Source: Streptomyces sp. NBC_00878
GTDB lineage: Bacteria; Actinomycetota; Actinomycetes; Streptomycetales; Streptomycetaceae
NCBI RefSeq assembly: GCF_026341515.1
Contig: NZ_JAPEOK010000002.1
Span: 310,001-374,000, forward strand
Length of the DNA: 64,000 nt
Direction of reading: 5' to 3'
Below the pieces are notes generated by a model. The model did no database searches. It was not told where the DNA came from and was given only the letters and a program-made list of their open reading frames with translations. The position numbers and the translations under genes were made by a program. Positions 17,988 to 28,811 of this stretch are shown in pieces. Position 1 is the stretch's first letter. Every line of letters begins with the position of its first letter.

Positions 17988-20900
17988 GTGGACACATCCG
18001 TCGAGCAGATCGTCGAAGCGCTGCGCGAGTCGCTGCTCGAGAACGAGCGGCTGCGCCAGCGGAACACCGAGATCACCGAGTCGGCGCAGGAACCCGTCGC
18101 CATCGTCGCGATGAGCTGCCGCTACCCCGGCGGCGTCAGCACTCCCGAGCAGCTGTGGCAGCTCGTCGACGAGGGCGTGGACGCCGTCGGCGACTTCCCC
18201 GCGGACCGCGACTGGGACGGCGACGCGTTGTACGACCCCGACCCCGACGCGCCGGGGAAGACCCATGTGCGCGAGGGCGGGTTCCTGTACGACGCCCCGC
18301 ACTTCGACCCCGGGTTCTTCGGCATCAGCCCGCGCGAGGCCATCGCCATGGACCCGCAGCAGCGGCTGCTCCTGGAGACCTCCTGGGAGGCGTTCGAGCG
18401 GGCCGGCATCGATCCGCACAGTCTGCGCGGCAGCCGCACCGGTATCTACGCGGGCGTCATGTACCACGACTACGGCAGCTGGCTGACGGAGGTGCCCGAG
18501 GGCGTCGAGGGCTACCTGGGCAACGGCAACCTCGGCAGCGTCGCCTCCGGCCGGGTCTCGTACACCCTCGGCTTGGAAGGGCCCGCGGTCACCGTCGACA
18601 CCGCCTGCTCCTCCTCGCTGGTCGCTCTGCACCTGGCGGTCCAGGCACTGCGCACCGGTGAGTGCACCCTCGCGCTCGCGGGCGGCGTCACCGTGATGTC
18701 CACGCCGGACACCTTCGTCGACTTCTCCCGCCAGCGCGGCCTGGCCCTGGACGGCCGCTGCAAGTCCTTCGCGGACGGCGCGGACGGCACCGGCTGGGGC
18801 GAGGGCGTCGGCCTGCTGCTCCTGGAGCGCCTGTCGGACGCCCGCCGCAACGGCCACCGGGTGCTCGCCCTGGTACGCGGCACCGCCACCAACCAGGACG
18901 GCGCGTCCAACGGCCTCACCGCTCCCAACGGCCCCTCCCAACAGCGCGTCATCCGGGCCGCGTTGGCCAACGCCCGGCTGGACGGGGGCCAGGTGCACGC
19001 AGTGGAGGCGCACGGCACCGGCACCCCGCTGGGCGACCCGATCGAGGCCCAGGCGCTGCTCGCCACCTACGGACAGGGCCGCGACGAGCCGTTGTGGCTC
19101 GGCTCGGTCAAGTCCAACATCGGCCACACCCAGGCCGCGGCCGGTGTCGCGGGCATCATCAAGATGGTCATGGCCATCCGCCACGGCCGGCTCCCGAAGA
19201 CCCTGCACGCCGACCGGCCCACCCCCCAGGTCGACTGGGACGCCGGCGCCGTGGAACTCCTCAGCACGGCACGCGACTGGCCCGAGACCGGAGAACCGCG
19301 CCGCGCCGCCGTGTCGTCCTTCGGCATCAGCGGCACCAACGCCCACGTCATCGTGGAGGCCGCCCCCGAACCCGAGCCCCGCGAGGAAGAGCCCGCCTGG
19401 ACCGGGCCGTTGCCCCTGGTGCTGTCCGGCAAGGGCGAGCGGGGCCTGGCCGCACGGGCGCGGCAACTGCTCGACCACCTGGCCACCGGCGCCGACCCCG
19501 TCCCCGACATCGCCTTCGCCCTGGCCACCACCAGTGCCGCGCTGGACGACCGGGCCGTCGTCACCGGCGCCGACCTGCCCGCCCTCACCGCGGGCCTGAC
19601 AGCCCTCGCCGAGGGCACCGCCGCGCCGCACGTCGTGCGCGGCGCGCGAGCGGGGGAGTCCCGTATCGCGTTCGTGTTCCCCGGACAGGGCTCCCAGTGG
19701 GCCGGCATGGCCGCCGACCTCCTCGACACGTCACCGGTGTTCGCCGCCGCCATGGCCGACTGCGCCGAGGCCCTCGCACCCGTCACCGACTGGGACCTGC
19801 TGGAGACCGTGCGCGCCCGCCGCCCGCTGGAGCGGGTGGACGTCGTCCAGCCCGTCCTGTGGGCGATCATGGTGTCCCTGGCCGAGGTGTGGCGGGCCCA
19901 CGGCGTGCGACCCGCCGCCGTCATCGGCCACTCCCAGGGCGAGATCGCCGCCGCCTGCGTGGCCGGCGCACTGTCCCTGGCCGACGGCGCCCGCGTGGTG
20001 GCCCTGCGCAGCCGGGCCATCGCCGAGGACCTGTCGGGACGCGGCGGCATGATGTCCGTCGCACTGCCCGAAGCGCGGCTGCGCGAGCTCATCGCCCCGT
20101 ACGGCGACGGCGTCTCGGTGGCCGCCGTCAACGGCACCTCCTCGGTGGTCCTGTCCGGCGACGCTGACGCCCTCGACGAACTGCGCGACACGATCGTGGC
20201 CGACGGCGCCCGCGCCAAGCGGCTCCCGGTGGACTACGCCTCGCACGGCGCACACGTCGAGTCCATCCGCGAACGCCTGCTCACCGACCTGGCCGGCATC
20301 GAGGCCCGCGCCGCCGACGTGCCGTTCTACTCCACCGTCACCGGCGGGCTGTACGACACCACGGGTCTCGACGCCACGTACTGGTACACCAACCTGCGGC
20401 AGAGCGTGCTGTTCGCGCCCACCACGCGCACGCTCCTCGACGGCGGCTACGGCGTGTTCGTCGAGTGCAGCCCGCACCCGGTACTGCTGCACAGCATCGA
20501 GGAGACCGCCGACGCCGCGGGCGCCGACATCACCGGCCTGGGCTCGCTGCGCCGTGACGACGGCGGCCCGGACCGCGTCCTCGCCTCCCTGGGCGAGGCG
20601 TTCGTCGCGGGCATCCCCGTCGACTGGTCCCAGGTGTTCGCCGGTACGCCGGTACGCGCCGCCGAGCTGCCCACCTACCCCTTCCAGCGCGAACGGTTCT
20701 GGCTCGGCCACTCCCCGGCCACCGGAGACGTCACCGCCGCCGGTCTCTCGGCGACCGGTCATCCGCTGCTCGGCGCGGCCGTCCCGGTCGCCGGGGGCGG
20801 CACGCTGTTCACCGGCCGGCTGACCGCCGCCACCGCACCGTGGCTCGCCGACCACGCGGTGGGCGGCACCGTTCTGCTGCCCGGCACCGCCTTCGTGGAG

Positions 20901-23900
20901 CTGGCGCTCGGCGCCGGCCACGACCTCGGCTGCGGACACGCCACCGAACTCACCCTGCAGGCACCGCTGGTGCTGCCCGCCCAGGGCGCGGTCCAGCTCC
21001 AGCTGCACGTGGCCGCCGTCGACGACACCGGACACCGCGCGCTGACCGTCCACTCCCGCCCCGAGGGCGCGGACGACGGCGGCTGGACGCTGCACGCCTC
21101 CGGGCTGCTGGCACCGCAGACCGCGGCACCCGACTTCGACCTCGCGGCCTGGCCGCCCACCGACGCCGTACCCCTGCCGGTGGACGACGCCTACGAGGAA
21201 CTGGCCGCCCTCGGCTACGACTACGGGCCCGCCTTCCAGGGCCTGCGCGCCGCCTGGCGCCGCGGCGACGAGACCTTCGCCGAGCTCGAACTGCCCGTCG
21301 ACGCCGACCGGTTCGCCCTGCACCCCGCGCTCTTCGACGCGGCCCTGCACGCCGACGGGCTCGGCGCCGAGCCGCAGGACGGCGCCCGGCTGCCCTTCGT
21401 CTGGAACGGCGTCTCGCTGTACGCCGCCGGGGCCACCGCGCTCCGGGTACGCCTCCAGGGCAGCGACACCCTCACCCTCCAGCTCGCCGACCCCACCGGC
21501 GCCCCGGTCGCCGCCGTCGACGGCCTGGTCTCCCGGCCCGTCGACCCGGCCGCCCTCGCGGGCCCGGCCCGCACGGACGACCTGTACCGCCTGGGCTGGC
21601 CCGCGCGGCCCCTACCGGAGCGGCCCGACGTCGCGTCCGCCGTCCTGGACGAACACGGTCTCGCCGCTCTCGACACCGTGCCCGACTGGGTGGTGCTGCC
21701 CGTCAACGGCGAGGGCGAACCCGTCGGCGGCACGCGCGACGCCGTCGGCCGCACGCTCGACACGCTCCGGGAGTGGCTGGCGGACGACCGCACGGCCACC
21801 GCCCGGCTGCTGGTGCTCACCGACGGTGCGATAGCCGTCGGCGACGAGGACGTCCGGGACCTGGCGGGCGCCGCGGTCTGGGGCCTCGTACGCGCCGCGC
21901 AGGCCGAGAACCCCGACCGGTTCGTCCTCGCCGACACCGGAGCCCCCGCCGCAGAGGCAGCAGCGGTCGCCGCGGCCACGGGCGAGCCCCAACTCGCCCT
22001 GCGCGACGGCACCGTGCACGTGCCGCGCCTGGCCCGCAGCGCCCCGCACGGCGGACCGGCGCCCGCCTTCGAGCCCGACGGCACGGTCCTGATCACCGGG
22101 GGCACCGGCGTCCTCGGCTGCCTCGTCGCCCGCCACCTGGCCACCGAACACGGCGTACGCCACCTCGTGCTGGCCGGCCGCAGCGGCACCGCCGCCGACG
22201 ACTTCGCCGACCTCGACGCGGAGGTCACCGTCGTACGCTGCGACGCCGCCGACCGCGACCAGCTCGCCGGACTCCTCGCCGAGGTGCCCGCCGCGCACCC
22301 GCTGACCGGCGTCGTGCACATGGCCGGCGTCCTCGACGACGGCCTCGTGACCGGCCTCACCGCGGACCGGCTCGACGCCGTGCTGCGGCCCAAGGTCGAC
22401 GCGGCCTGGCACCTGCACGAACTCACCGCGGACCTCGGCCTGTCGGCGTTCGTCCTGTTCTCCTCGGCCGCCGGCACGATCGACGGCGGGGGCCAGTCCG
22501 GCTACGCCGCCGCCAACGCCTTCCTCGACGGCCTTGCCCAGCACCGCGTCGCCGCGGGCCTGCTGGCCGTCTCCCTCGCCTGGGGCTTCTGGGAACAGCG
22601 CACCGGCCTGACCGCGCACCTGAGCGACACCGACGTGGAGCGCATGGCCCGCGCGGGCGTCCGACCCATCCCCACCGAGGACGGACTGCTGCTGCTCGAC
22701 ACCGCGCTCGGCGGCGACGAGCCCTTCCTGCTGCCCGTCGGGCTGGACCTGACCGCGCTGCGCCGCGCCCACGACGTACCGTCCGTGCTGCGCGACCTCG
22801 TACCGGCTCCCGCCCGGCGCACGGCGGCCGCCCGCACCGAGTCCGCCTCGCTCGCCGACCGGCTGACCGCCCTCGCCCCCGCCGAACGCGACGCCGTACT
22901 CCTGGAACTGGTCCGTACCCACGTCGCCGCCGTGCTCGGACACGGCGCCGACATGGTGCTCGACCCGCGCCGCGCCTTCCGCGAGGCGGGCTTCGACTCC
23001 CTGACGGCCGTCGAACTGCGCAACCGGCTCGGCACCGCCGTCGATCTGCGGCTGCCCGCCACCCTGGTCTTCGACTACCCCGACGCCAACGCGCTGGTCG
23101 GCTACCTGAGGCGGGAACTCGTCGGGCCGGACGCCCCCGAGACACCCGCCGCCGAAGGCCTCGTCACGGGCCTGGACGAGCCGATCGCCATCGTCGCCAT
23201 GTCCTGCCGCTACCCCGGCGGTGTCACCACCCCCGAGGAACTGTGGGGACTGCTGGCCGAGGGCCGCGACGGCATCGCGGCCTTCCCCGCCGACCGCGGC
23301 TGGGACCTGGACGGCCTGTACGACCCGGAACTCGGCAAGGCCGGCCACACGTACACCCGCGAGGGCGGCTTCCTGTACGACGCCGCCGACTTCGACGGCG
23401 ACTTCTTCGGCATCGGCCCGCGCGAGGCACTCGCCATGGACCCGCAGCAGCGACTGCTCCTTGAAGCCTCCTGGGAGGCGCTGGAGCGCGCCGGGATCGA
23501 CCCGCACGCGGTACGCGGCAGCCGCACCGGCGTGTTCACCGGCGTCATGTACTACGACTACGGCAGCCGGCTGAACAACGCGCCGGAGTCCGTCCGCGAC
23601 TACCTGGGCAACGGCAGCCTCGGCAGCATCGCCTCCGGCCGGGTCGCCTACACCCTCGGCCTGGAAGGGCCGACGCTCACCGTCGACACCGCGTGCTCCT
23701 CGTCGCTCGTGGCGCTCCACCTGGCCGCCCAGTCACTGCGCCAGGGCGAGTGCACGCTGGCCCTGGCCGGCGGCGTGTCCGTGATGTCGACCGCCGACAC
23801 GTTCGTGGACTTCAGCAGGCAGCGCAACCTCGCCGTGGACGGCCGCGCCAAGTCCTTCGCCGAGGACGCCGACGGCACAGCCCTTTCCGAAGGCGTCGGC

Positions 23901-26900
23901 ATGGTGCTGCTGGAGCGGCTGTCGGACGCCCGCCGCAACGGGCACGACGTACTGGCCGTGGTCCGCGGTTCGGCGGTGAACCAGGACGGCGCGTCCAACG
24001 GTCTGACCGCGCCGAACGGTCCGTCGCAGGAGCGCGTGATCGAACAGGCCCTGGCCGCCGCCCAGTTGTCGGCCATCGAAGTGGATGCGGTGGAGGCACA
24101 CGGCACCGGTACCACCCTGGGCGACCCGATCGAGGCGCAGGCCCTGCTGAACACCTACGGCCAGGAGCGCCCCGAGGACACGCCGTTGTGGCTGGGGTCG
24201 ATCAAGTCGAACATCGGCCACGCCCAGGCCGCGGCCGGTGTGGCGGGTGTCATCAAGATGGTCATGGCGATGCGCGAGGGTGTGCTGCCGCGCACCCTGC
24301 ACGTGGACGAGCCGTCGACGAAGGTGGACTGGTCGGCGGGCGCCGTGCGGCTGCTGACCGAGGAGCGCGAGTGGCCCGAGGCGGGCCGTCCGCGGCGCGC
24401 CGGTGTCTCGTCGTTCGGGATCAGCGGCACCAACGCCCACGTCGTCATCGAACAGCCCACCGCCGAGACGCCCGACTCCGCCGGGCCCTCCGTACCGGAC
24501 GCCGACGCGCCGCTGCTGCCGGTCCTGCTGTCCGGGGCCACTCCCGAGGCGCTGGCCGCCCAGGCCGAGCGGCTGAAGACCGTCGCCGACCGGCCGCTCG
24601 CCGACCTCGCCTACTCTCTCGTCACCGGCCGCGCCGCCCTCGCCCACCGAGGCGCGGTGATCGCCCGCGACGAGGCCGAACTCCTCGCCGGACTCACCGC
24701 GTTGGCCGACGGCACCGCCGCCGACACGGTCGTACGCGGCCGGGAGACCGGCGGCAGGGTGGCGTTCCTCTTCACCGGCCAGGGCGCTCAGCGCCTCGGC
24801 ATGGGCCGCGGCCTGTACGACTCCCACCCCGCGTTCCGGCGCGCCCTGGACGACGTCTGCCAGGCGCTCGACGCGCAGCTGGACCGCCCGCTGCGCGAGG
24901 TCATGTGGGCCGAACCCGACAGCGACGCCGCCGCCCTGCTGGACCACACCCTCTACACACAGAGCGCGCTGTTCGCGGTCGAGACGGCGCTGTACCGGCT
25001 GCTTGAGTCCTACGGACTGCGCCCCGACCACCTCGCCGGGCACTCCATCGGCGAACTGACCGCCGCGCACGTCGCCGGCGTACTGGACCTGACGGACGCC
25101 GCCCGGCTGGTCACCGCACGGGGCCGGCTCATGCAGGAACTGCCCGCCGGGGGAGCGATGCTCGCCGTCGACGCCACCGAGGACGAGGTACGGCCGCACC
25201 TGAGCCCCGAGGTGTCCATCGCCGCCGTCAACGGCCCGCGCGCCGTCGTGGTCTCCGGCACCGAAGCCGCCGTGGAAGCCGTCGGCGCCGCCTTCGACGA
25301 CCGCAGGACCAAGCGGCTGCGCGTCAGCCACGCCTTCCATTCACCGCTGATGGACCCGATGCTGGCGGAGTTCGAGAAGATCGCCCGCGAGCTGCGCTTC
25401 TCCCCGCCCTCCGTGCCCGTCATCTCCAACGTCACCGGCGCCCGCGCCACCGACGACGAACTGTGCTCACCCGAATACTGGGTCCGGCACGTCCGTGAGG
25501 CCGTGCGCTTCGGCGACGGCGTACGCGCCCTGGAGGCCGACGGCGTCCGCACCTTCGTCGAACTCGGCCCCGACGCGGTGCTGTCCACCATGGGCGTCCA
25601 CGCCCTCACCGACCCCGAGCGGTCGTTGCTCGTACCCGTGCTGCGCCGGGACCGCGAGGAGGACGCCGCGCTGGCCACCGCGCTCGCCACCGCCCAGATC
25701 CGCGGCCTGGCCGTCGACTGGCAACGCGTCTTCGCCGGGACCGGTGCCCGCGGCACGGACCTGCCGACGTACGCCTTCCAGCGGCAACGGCTGTGGCTGG
25801 AGGACCAGCCCACCACGGCCACCGACGCGGGCGGCCTCGGCCAGTCCCCGGCCGGACACCCGATGCTCGGCGCGGTCGTCTCCCTGGCCGCCGACGACAC
25901 CGTCGCCCTGACCGGCCGCCTGTCCCTGGCCACCCACCCCTGGCTCGCCGACCACGCCGTCGCCGGAGTCGTGCTGCTCCCGGGCAGTGCCTTCGTCGAA
26001 CTCGCCGTCCAGGCGGGCGACCGGGTCGGATGCACGCACATCGAGGAACTCACCATCGAACGGCCGCTGGTCCTGCCCGAGAACGGCGCGGTCCACCTCC
26101 AGGTGGCGGCCGGCGCACTCGACGGCGAAGGACGGCGGCACCTGACCGTGCACGCCCGCCCCGAGGGAGCGGACGGCGCCTGGACCCGGCACGCCGGAGG
26201 CGTCCTCACCTCCCGGGCCGCGTCGGAGCCGGACGCCCCGCGGGCCTGGCCGCCGTCCGGCGCCACGGCCGTCGACGTCAGCGGCACCTACGGCCATCTC
26301 GCCGAACAGGGGTACGCCTACGGCCCGCTGTTCCAGTGCCTGCGCGCCGCGTGGCGGCTCGGTGACGAGGTCTACGCGGAACTCGCCCTGCCCGACACGG
26401 CCGCGGCCGACGGCTTCGGTCTGCACCCGGCGCTGCTGGACTCCGCCCTGCACGCCATCGACCTGCTCGACGGCCAGGACCCGACCGCCATGACGCTGCC
26501 GTTCTCCTGGGACGGCGTCACACTCCACGCGGCCGGCGCCACGACGGTACGGCTGCGGCTCACCCCGCACGGCACCGAGCGCATGACCCTGTCGCTGTAC
26601 GACGGCGCGGGCGCGCCCGTCGCCGAGGTGGAGTCACTGCGCATCCGCCAGGTGACCGCCGAGCAACTGAACGCCGCCGCACCCACGCCCGGTGACCTCT
26701 TCGAGGTGCGCTGGACACCCCTGCCCCTGCCCGCCGACGGTCCGACGAGCGAGCCGCGGACCGTCACGTTCCGCCCGCGGCCGGACGCCGGGACGCCCCT
26801 GCCGGCCCTGGCACGGCTGACGGCGCTCGAAGCCCTCACCACGCTCCAGCGGCACCTCACCGACGAGACGAGCACCGGGCCACTGGTGGTCCTCACCCAC

Positions 26901-28472
26901 CGCGGCACCGCCGTGGACGGCCCGCCCGACCCGGCACAGGCCGTGGTCTCGGGGCTGGTGCGCGCGGCCGCCGTCGAGCACCCGGACCGCCTGGTCCTCG
27001 TCGACACCGACGACGACCCCGCGTCGACCGCCGCCCTGCCGGCCGCCGTGGCCAGTGGCGAGCCCGAACTCGCCCTGCGGGCGGGCATCGTGTACGTACC
27101 CAAACTGACCGAGGCGGCCGACGAGGGGCCCACGCCGCCCACCGCCGGACTCGACCCCGAGGGCACCGTTCTCATCACCGGCGGCACCGGCAGCCTGGGC
27201 CTGCTCCTGGCCCGGCACCTGGTCACCCGGCACGGCGTACGCCACCTGCTGCTGACCGGTCGCAGCGGCAGGACGAAGGGGTCCGACGGGTTCGAGGACA
27301 TCGAGGCGCTCGGTGCGACCGTGACCGTAGCCGCCTGCGATGCCGCCGACCGCGAGGCGCTGGCCCTGCTCCTGGAGTCCGTACCGGCCGGGCACCCGCT
27401 GACGGCCGTGGTGCACGCCGCGGGCGTCCTCGACGACGGGCTGCTCACCGACCTCACCGCGGACCGGCTCCACGCGGTGATGCGGCCCAAGACCGACGCG
27501 GCCTGGAACCTGCACGAACTCACCGGCGACCTGGACCTGGCCGCCTTCGTGCTCTTCTCGTCCGCCGCGGGCACCCTCGGCGCGGCGGGACAGGCCAACT
27601 ACGCCGCGGGCAACGCGTTTCTCGACGCCCTGGCCGCCCGGCGGCAGGCCGCCGGCCTGCCCGCCCTCTCCCTGGGCTGGGGTCTGTGGGACACCGGATC
27701 GGGTATGGCGGCCGGGCTCGGCGAGACTCAGACGCGCCGACTGGCCCGCGACGGCATCCTGCCGCTGCCGGCCGACCGGGCGCTGGAACTGTTCGACCGG
27801 GCGCTGACCACCGACAGCGCCCTGCTGCTGCCGGTACGGGTCCAGGTCACCGAGGACGCCCCGCGCATGGTCCAGGGCCTGGCCCCGGCACCGGTGCGGC
27901 GCACCGCGCGCGCCGCCGCGGTCGCCGAGGCACTGCCCCAGCGGCTCGCCGGGCTCAACGCCGCCGACGCCACCCAATTGCTGGTCGAGATGGTGTGCGG
28001 CCATGTCGCCGATGTCCTCGGGCACAGCGGGGTCGCCGCCATCGAGCCGGGCCGGGCCCTGGGCGACCTGGGCGTGGACTCCCTGTCCGCGCTCGAACTG
28101 CGCAACCGCATGAGTACGGAGACCGGACTGCGGCTGTCCACCACGATCACCTTCGACTACCCGACGCCGGAGGCCCTGGCCCAGCACCTCTTCGAGGAGC
28201 TGGACGGCGACACCGCGGAGGACAGCGTGGACGCCGAGGCGGAAGTCATGCGCCTGGAGGCGCTGTTGGGGACCGCACTGGAGTCGGCCGCGGTCGACGA
28301 CGAACGGCGCGCCCGGGTGGCCGCGCGGCTGCGCGCCCTGAGCGTGAAGTGGGGCGGCGCACAGGAGTGGGACGAGCCGCAGCCCCGGGCCGAGGGCGGC
28401 CCCGAGCTGGAGTCGGCCAGCGCGGCCGAACTGTTCGGCATCCTCGACGACGAACTCGGCAGCTTCAACTGA
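17988..28472 (+). CDS. Type I PKS B: module 3 (KS-AT(mm)-DH-KR-ACP) and module 4 (KS-AT-DH-KR-ACP)
   Basis: 3494 residues from GTG 17988, with AGGGAG upstream. The N-terminus [22 protein letters not shown] is a docking coiled coil. Module 3: KS Cys207; AT Ser649 in GHSQG with YASH at 750-753, the methylmalonyl-CoA signature; DH His956 ([10 protein letters not shown]) and DAALH; KR with LDD (B type) and [10 protein letters not shown] Ser1671. Module 4: KS Cys1903; AT Ser2353 with HAFH near 2448 (malonyl); [12 protein letters not shown] and DSALH; KR LDD and [10 protein letters not shown] Ser3365. No ER. It should add a methyl-branched alkene and then a plain alkene. The long helical C-terminus ending [14 protein letters not shown] belongs to a different docking class from that of PKS A and matches PKS C, D and E. 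Confidence 0.95.
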   Translation: MDTSVEQIVEALRESLLENERLRQRNTEITESAQEPVAIVAMSCRYPGGVSTPEQLWQLVDEGVDAVGDFPADRDWDGDALYDPDPDAPGKTHVREGGFLYDAPHFDPGFFGISPREAIAMDPQQRLLLETSWEAFERAGIDPHSLRGSRTGIYAGVMYHDYGSWLTEVPEGVEGYLGNGNLGSVASGRVSYTLGLEGPAVTVDTACSSSLVALHLAVQALRTGECTLALAGGVTVMSTPDTFVDFSRQRGLALDGRCKSFADGADGTGWGEGVGLLLLERLSDARRNGHRVLALVRGTATNQDGASNGLTAPNGPSQQRVIRAALANARLDGGQVHAVEAHGTGTPLGDPIEAQALLATYGQGRDEPLWLGSVKSNIGHTQAAAGVAGIIKMVMAIRHGRLPKTLHADRPTPQVDWDAGAVELLSTARDWPETGEPRRAAVSSFGISGTNAHVIVEAAPEPEPREEEPAWTGPLPLVLSGKGERGLAARARQLLDHLATGADPVPDIAFALATTSAALDDRAVVTGADLPALTAGLTALAEGTAAPHVVRGARAGESRIAFVFPGQGSQWAGMAADLLDTSPVFAAAMADCAEALAPVTDWDLLETVRARRPLERVDVVQPVLWAIMVSLAEVWRAHGVRPAAVIGHSQGEIAAACVAGALSLADGARVVALRSRAIAEDLSGRGGMMSVALPEARLRELIAPYGDGVSVAAVNGTSSVVLSGDADALDELRDTIVADGARAKRLPVDYASHGAHVESIRERLLTDLAGIEARAADVPFYSTVTGGLYDTTGLDATYWYTNLRQSVLFAPTTRTLLDGGYGVFVECSPHPVLLHSIEETADAAGADITGLGSLRRDDGGPDRVLASLGEAFVAGIPVDWSQVFAGTPVRAAELPTYPFQRERFWLGHSPATGDVTAAGLSATGHPLLGAAVPVAGGGTLFTGRLTAATAPWLADHAVGGTVLLPGTAFVELALGAGHDLGCGHATELTLQAPLVLPAQGAVQLQLHVAAVDDTGHRALTVHSRPEGADDGGWTLHASGLLAPQTAAPDFDLAAWPPTDAVPLPVDDAYEELAALGYDYGPAFQGLRAAWRRGDETFAELELPVDADRFALHPALFDAALHADGLGAEPQDGARLPFVWNGVSLYAAGATALRVRLQGSDTLTLQLADPTGAPVAAVDGLVSRPVDPAALAGPARTDDLYRLGWPARPLPERPDVASAVLDEHGLAALDTVPDWVVLPVNGEGEPVGGTRDAVGRTLDTLREWLADDRTATARLLVLTDGAIAVGDEDVRDLAGAAVWGLVRAAQAENPDRFVLADTGAPAAEAAAVAAATGEPQLALRDGTVHVPRLARSAPHGGPAPAFEPDGTVLITGGTGVLGCLVARHLATEHGVRHLVLAGRSGTAADDFADLDAEVTVVRCDAADRDQLAGLLAEVPAAHPLTGVVHMAGVLDDGLVTGLTADRLDAVLRPKVDAAWHLHELTADLGLSAFVLFSSAAGTIDGGGQSGYAAANAFLDGLAQHRVAAGLLAVSLAWGFWEQRTGLTAHLSDTDVERMARAGVRPIPTEDGLLLLDTALGGDEPFLLPVGLDLTALRRAHDVPSVLRDLVPAPARRTAAARTESASLADRLTALAPAERDAVLLELVRTHVAAVLGHGADMVLDPRRAFREAGFDSLTAVELRNRLGTAVDLRLPATLVFDYPDANALVGYLRRELVGPDAPETPAAEGLVTGLDEPIAIVAMSCRYPGGVTTPEELWGLLAEGRDGIAAFPADRGWDLDGLYDPELGKAGHTYTREGGFLYDAADFDGDFFGIGPREALAMDPQQRLLLEASWEALERAGIDPHAVRGSRTGVFTGVMYYDYGSRLNNAPESVRDYLGNGSLGSIASGRVAYTLGLEGPTLTVDTACSSSLVALHLAAQSLRQGECTLALAGGVSVMSTADTFVDFSRQRNLAVDGRAKSFAEDADGTALSEGVGMVLLERLSDARRNGHDVLAVVRGSAVNQDGASNGLTAPNGPSQERVIEQALAAAQLSAIEVDAVEAHGTGTTLGDPIEAQALLNTYGQERPEDTPLWLGSIKSNIGHAQAAAGVAGVIKMVMAMREGVLPRTLHVDEPSTKVDWSAGAVRLLTEEREWPEAGRPRRAGVSSFGISGTNAHVVIEQPTAETPDSAGPSVPDADAPLLPVLLSGATPEALAAQAERLKTVADRPLADLAYSLVTGRAALAHRGAVIARDEAELLAGLTALADGTAADTVVRGRETGGRVAFLFTGQGAQRLGMGRGLYDSHPAFRRALDDVCQALDAQLDRPLREVMWAEPDSDAAALLDHTLYTQSALFAVETALYRLLESYGLRPDHLAGHSIGELTAAHVAGVLDLTDAARLVTARGRLMQELPAGGAMLAVDATEDEVRPHLSPEVSIAAVNGPRAVVVSGTEAAVEAVGAAFDDRRTKRLRVSHAFHSPLMDPMLAEFEKIARELRFSPPSVPVISNVTGARATDDELCSPEYWVRHVREAVRFGDGVRALEADGVRTFVELGPDAVLSTMGVHALTDPERSLLVPVLRRDREEDAALATALATAQIRGLAVDWQRVFAGTGARGTDLPTYAFQRQRLWLEDQPTTATDAGGLGQSPAGHPMLGAVVSLAADDTVALTGRLSLATHPWLADHAVAGVVLLPGSAFVELAVQAGDRVGCTHIEELTIERPLVLPENGAVHLQVAAGALDGEGRRHLTVHARPEGADGAWTRHAGGVLTSRAASEPDAPRAWPPSGATAVDVSGTYGHLAEQGYAYGPLFQCLRAAWRLGDEVYAELALPDTAAADGFGLHPALLDSALHAIDLLDGQDPTAMTLPFSWDGVTLHAAGATTVRLRLTPHGTERMTLSLYDGAGAPVAEVESLRIRQVTAEQLNAAAPTPGDLFEVRWTPLPLPADGPTSEPRTVTFRPRPDAGTPLPALARLTALEALTTLQRHLTDETSTGPLVVLTHRGTAVDGPPDPAQAVVSGLVRAAAVEHPDRLVLVDTDDDPASTAALPAAVASGEPELALRAGIVYVPKLTEAADEGPTPPTAGLDPEGTVLITGGTGSLGLLLARHLVTRHGVRHLLLTGRSGRTKGSDGFEDIEALGATVTVAACDAADREALALLLESVPAGHPLTAVVHAAGVLDDGLLTDLTADRLHAVMRPKTDAAWNLHELTGDLDLAAFVLFSSAAGTLGAAGQANYAAGNAFLDALAARRQAAGLPALSLGWGLWDTGSGMAAGLGETQTRRLARDGILPLPADRALELFDRALTTDSALLLPVRVQVTEDAPRMVQGLAPAPVRRTARAAAVAEALPQRLAGLNAADATQLLVEMVCGHVADVLGHSGVAAIEPGRALGDLGVDSLSALELRNRMSTETGLRLSTTITFDYPTPEALAQHLFEELDGDTAEDSVDAEAEVMRLEALLGTALESAAVDDERRARVAARLRALSVKWGGAQEWDEPQPRAEGGPELESASAAELFGILDDELGSFN

Positions 28473-28491
28473 CCTCACTCTCCACCGAGAT

Positions 28492-28524
28492 GGCCGCGTC
28501 CCGGGCAGGTCCCGGGGCGCGGCC
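28492..28524 (+). terminator. Hairpin terminator after PKS B
   Basis: Arms GGCCGCGTCCCGGG and CCCGGGGCGCGGCC pair over 14 positions with one G-U pair around the loop CAGGT, starting 20 bases after the PKS B stop. There is no strong T-run, as is common in streptomycetes. The position in a convergent gap supports a terminator for the + strand operon. Confidence 0.7.
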
Positions 28525-28560
28525 GTCCCGTCGGCGGACGGCACGCGCGGCAGGCTCCGT

Positions 28561-28609
28561 CAGTCGGTGCTGTGCCGGAGAGCACCGGACAGTCGGTGCC
28601 GCGCCGGAG
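28561..28609. repeat. Two imperfect 20-bp direct repeats in the convergent gap
   Basis: CAGTCGGTGCTGTGCCGGAG at 28561-28580 recurs 29 bases on as CAGTCGGTGCCGCGCCGGAG (28590-28609), with two differences. The stretch 28525-28721 otherwise shows no gene or strong motif. This is probably a local duplication. Confidence 0.45.
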
Positions 28610-28721
28610 CGTGTGCACCCGGGAAGACCACCCGGCTCCCGGTCCCTGAGGGCCAGCCGCCCACGGCACCGGTCACCGACACGGCGGCGCATGTCTTCCG
28701 TCCCGCATCGGCGGTATACGA

Positions 28722-28752
28722 CTCAGCCGCCCCGGGACCCGGGACGGCTGAG
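28722..28752 (-). terminator. Hairpin terminator for the LAL regulator gene
   Basis: Arms CTCAGCCGCCCCGGG and CCCGGGACGGCTGAG pair over 15 positions with one mismatch. The element is placed 60 bases beyond the stop of the minus-strand regulator, in the convergent gap with PKS B. The self-complementary centre may also let it act in both directions. Confidence 0.65.
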
Positions 28753-28811
28753 GGGCACTGCGGTCGGCCGGAGGCGTGGCCGACGTGGGCGGTCGGAGAG
28801 GAGGTCGGGAA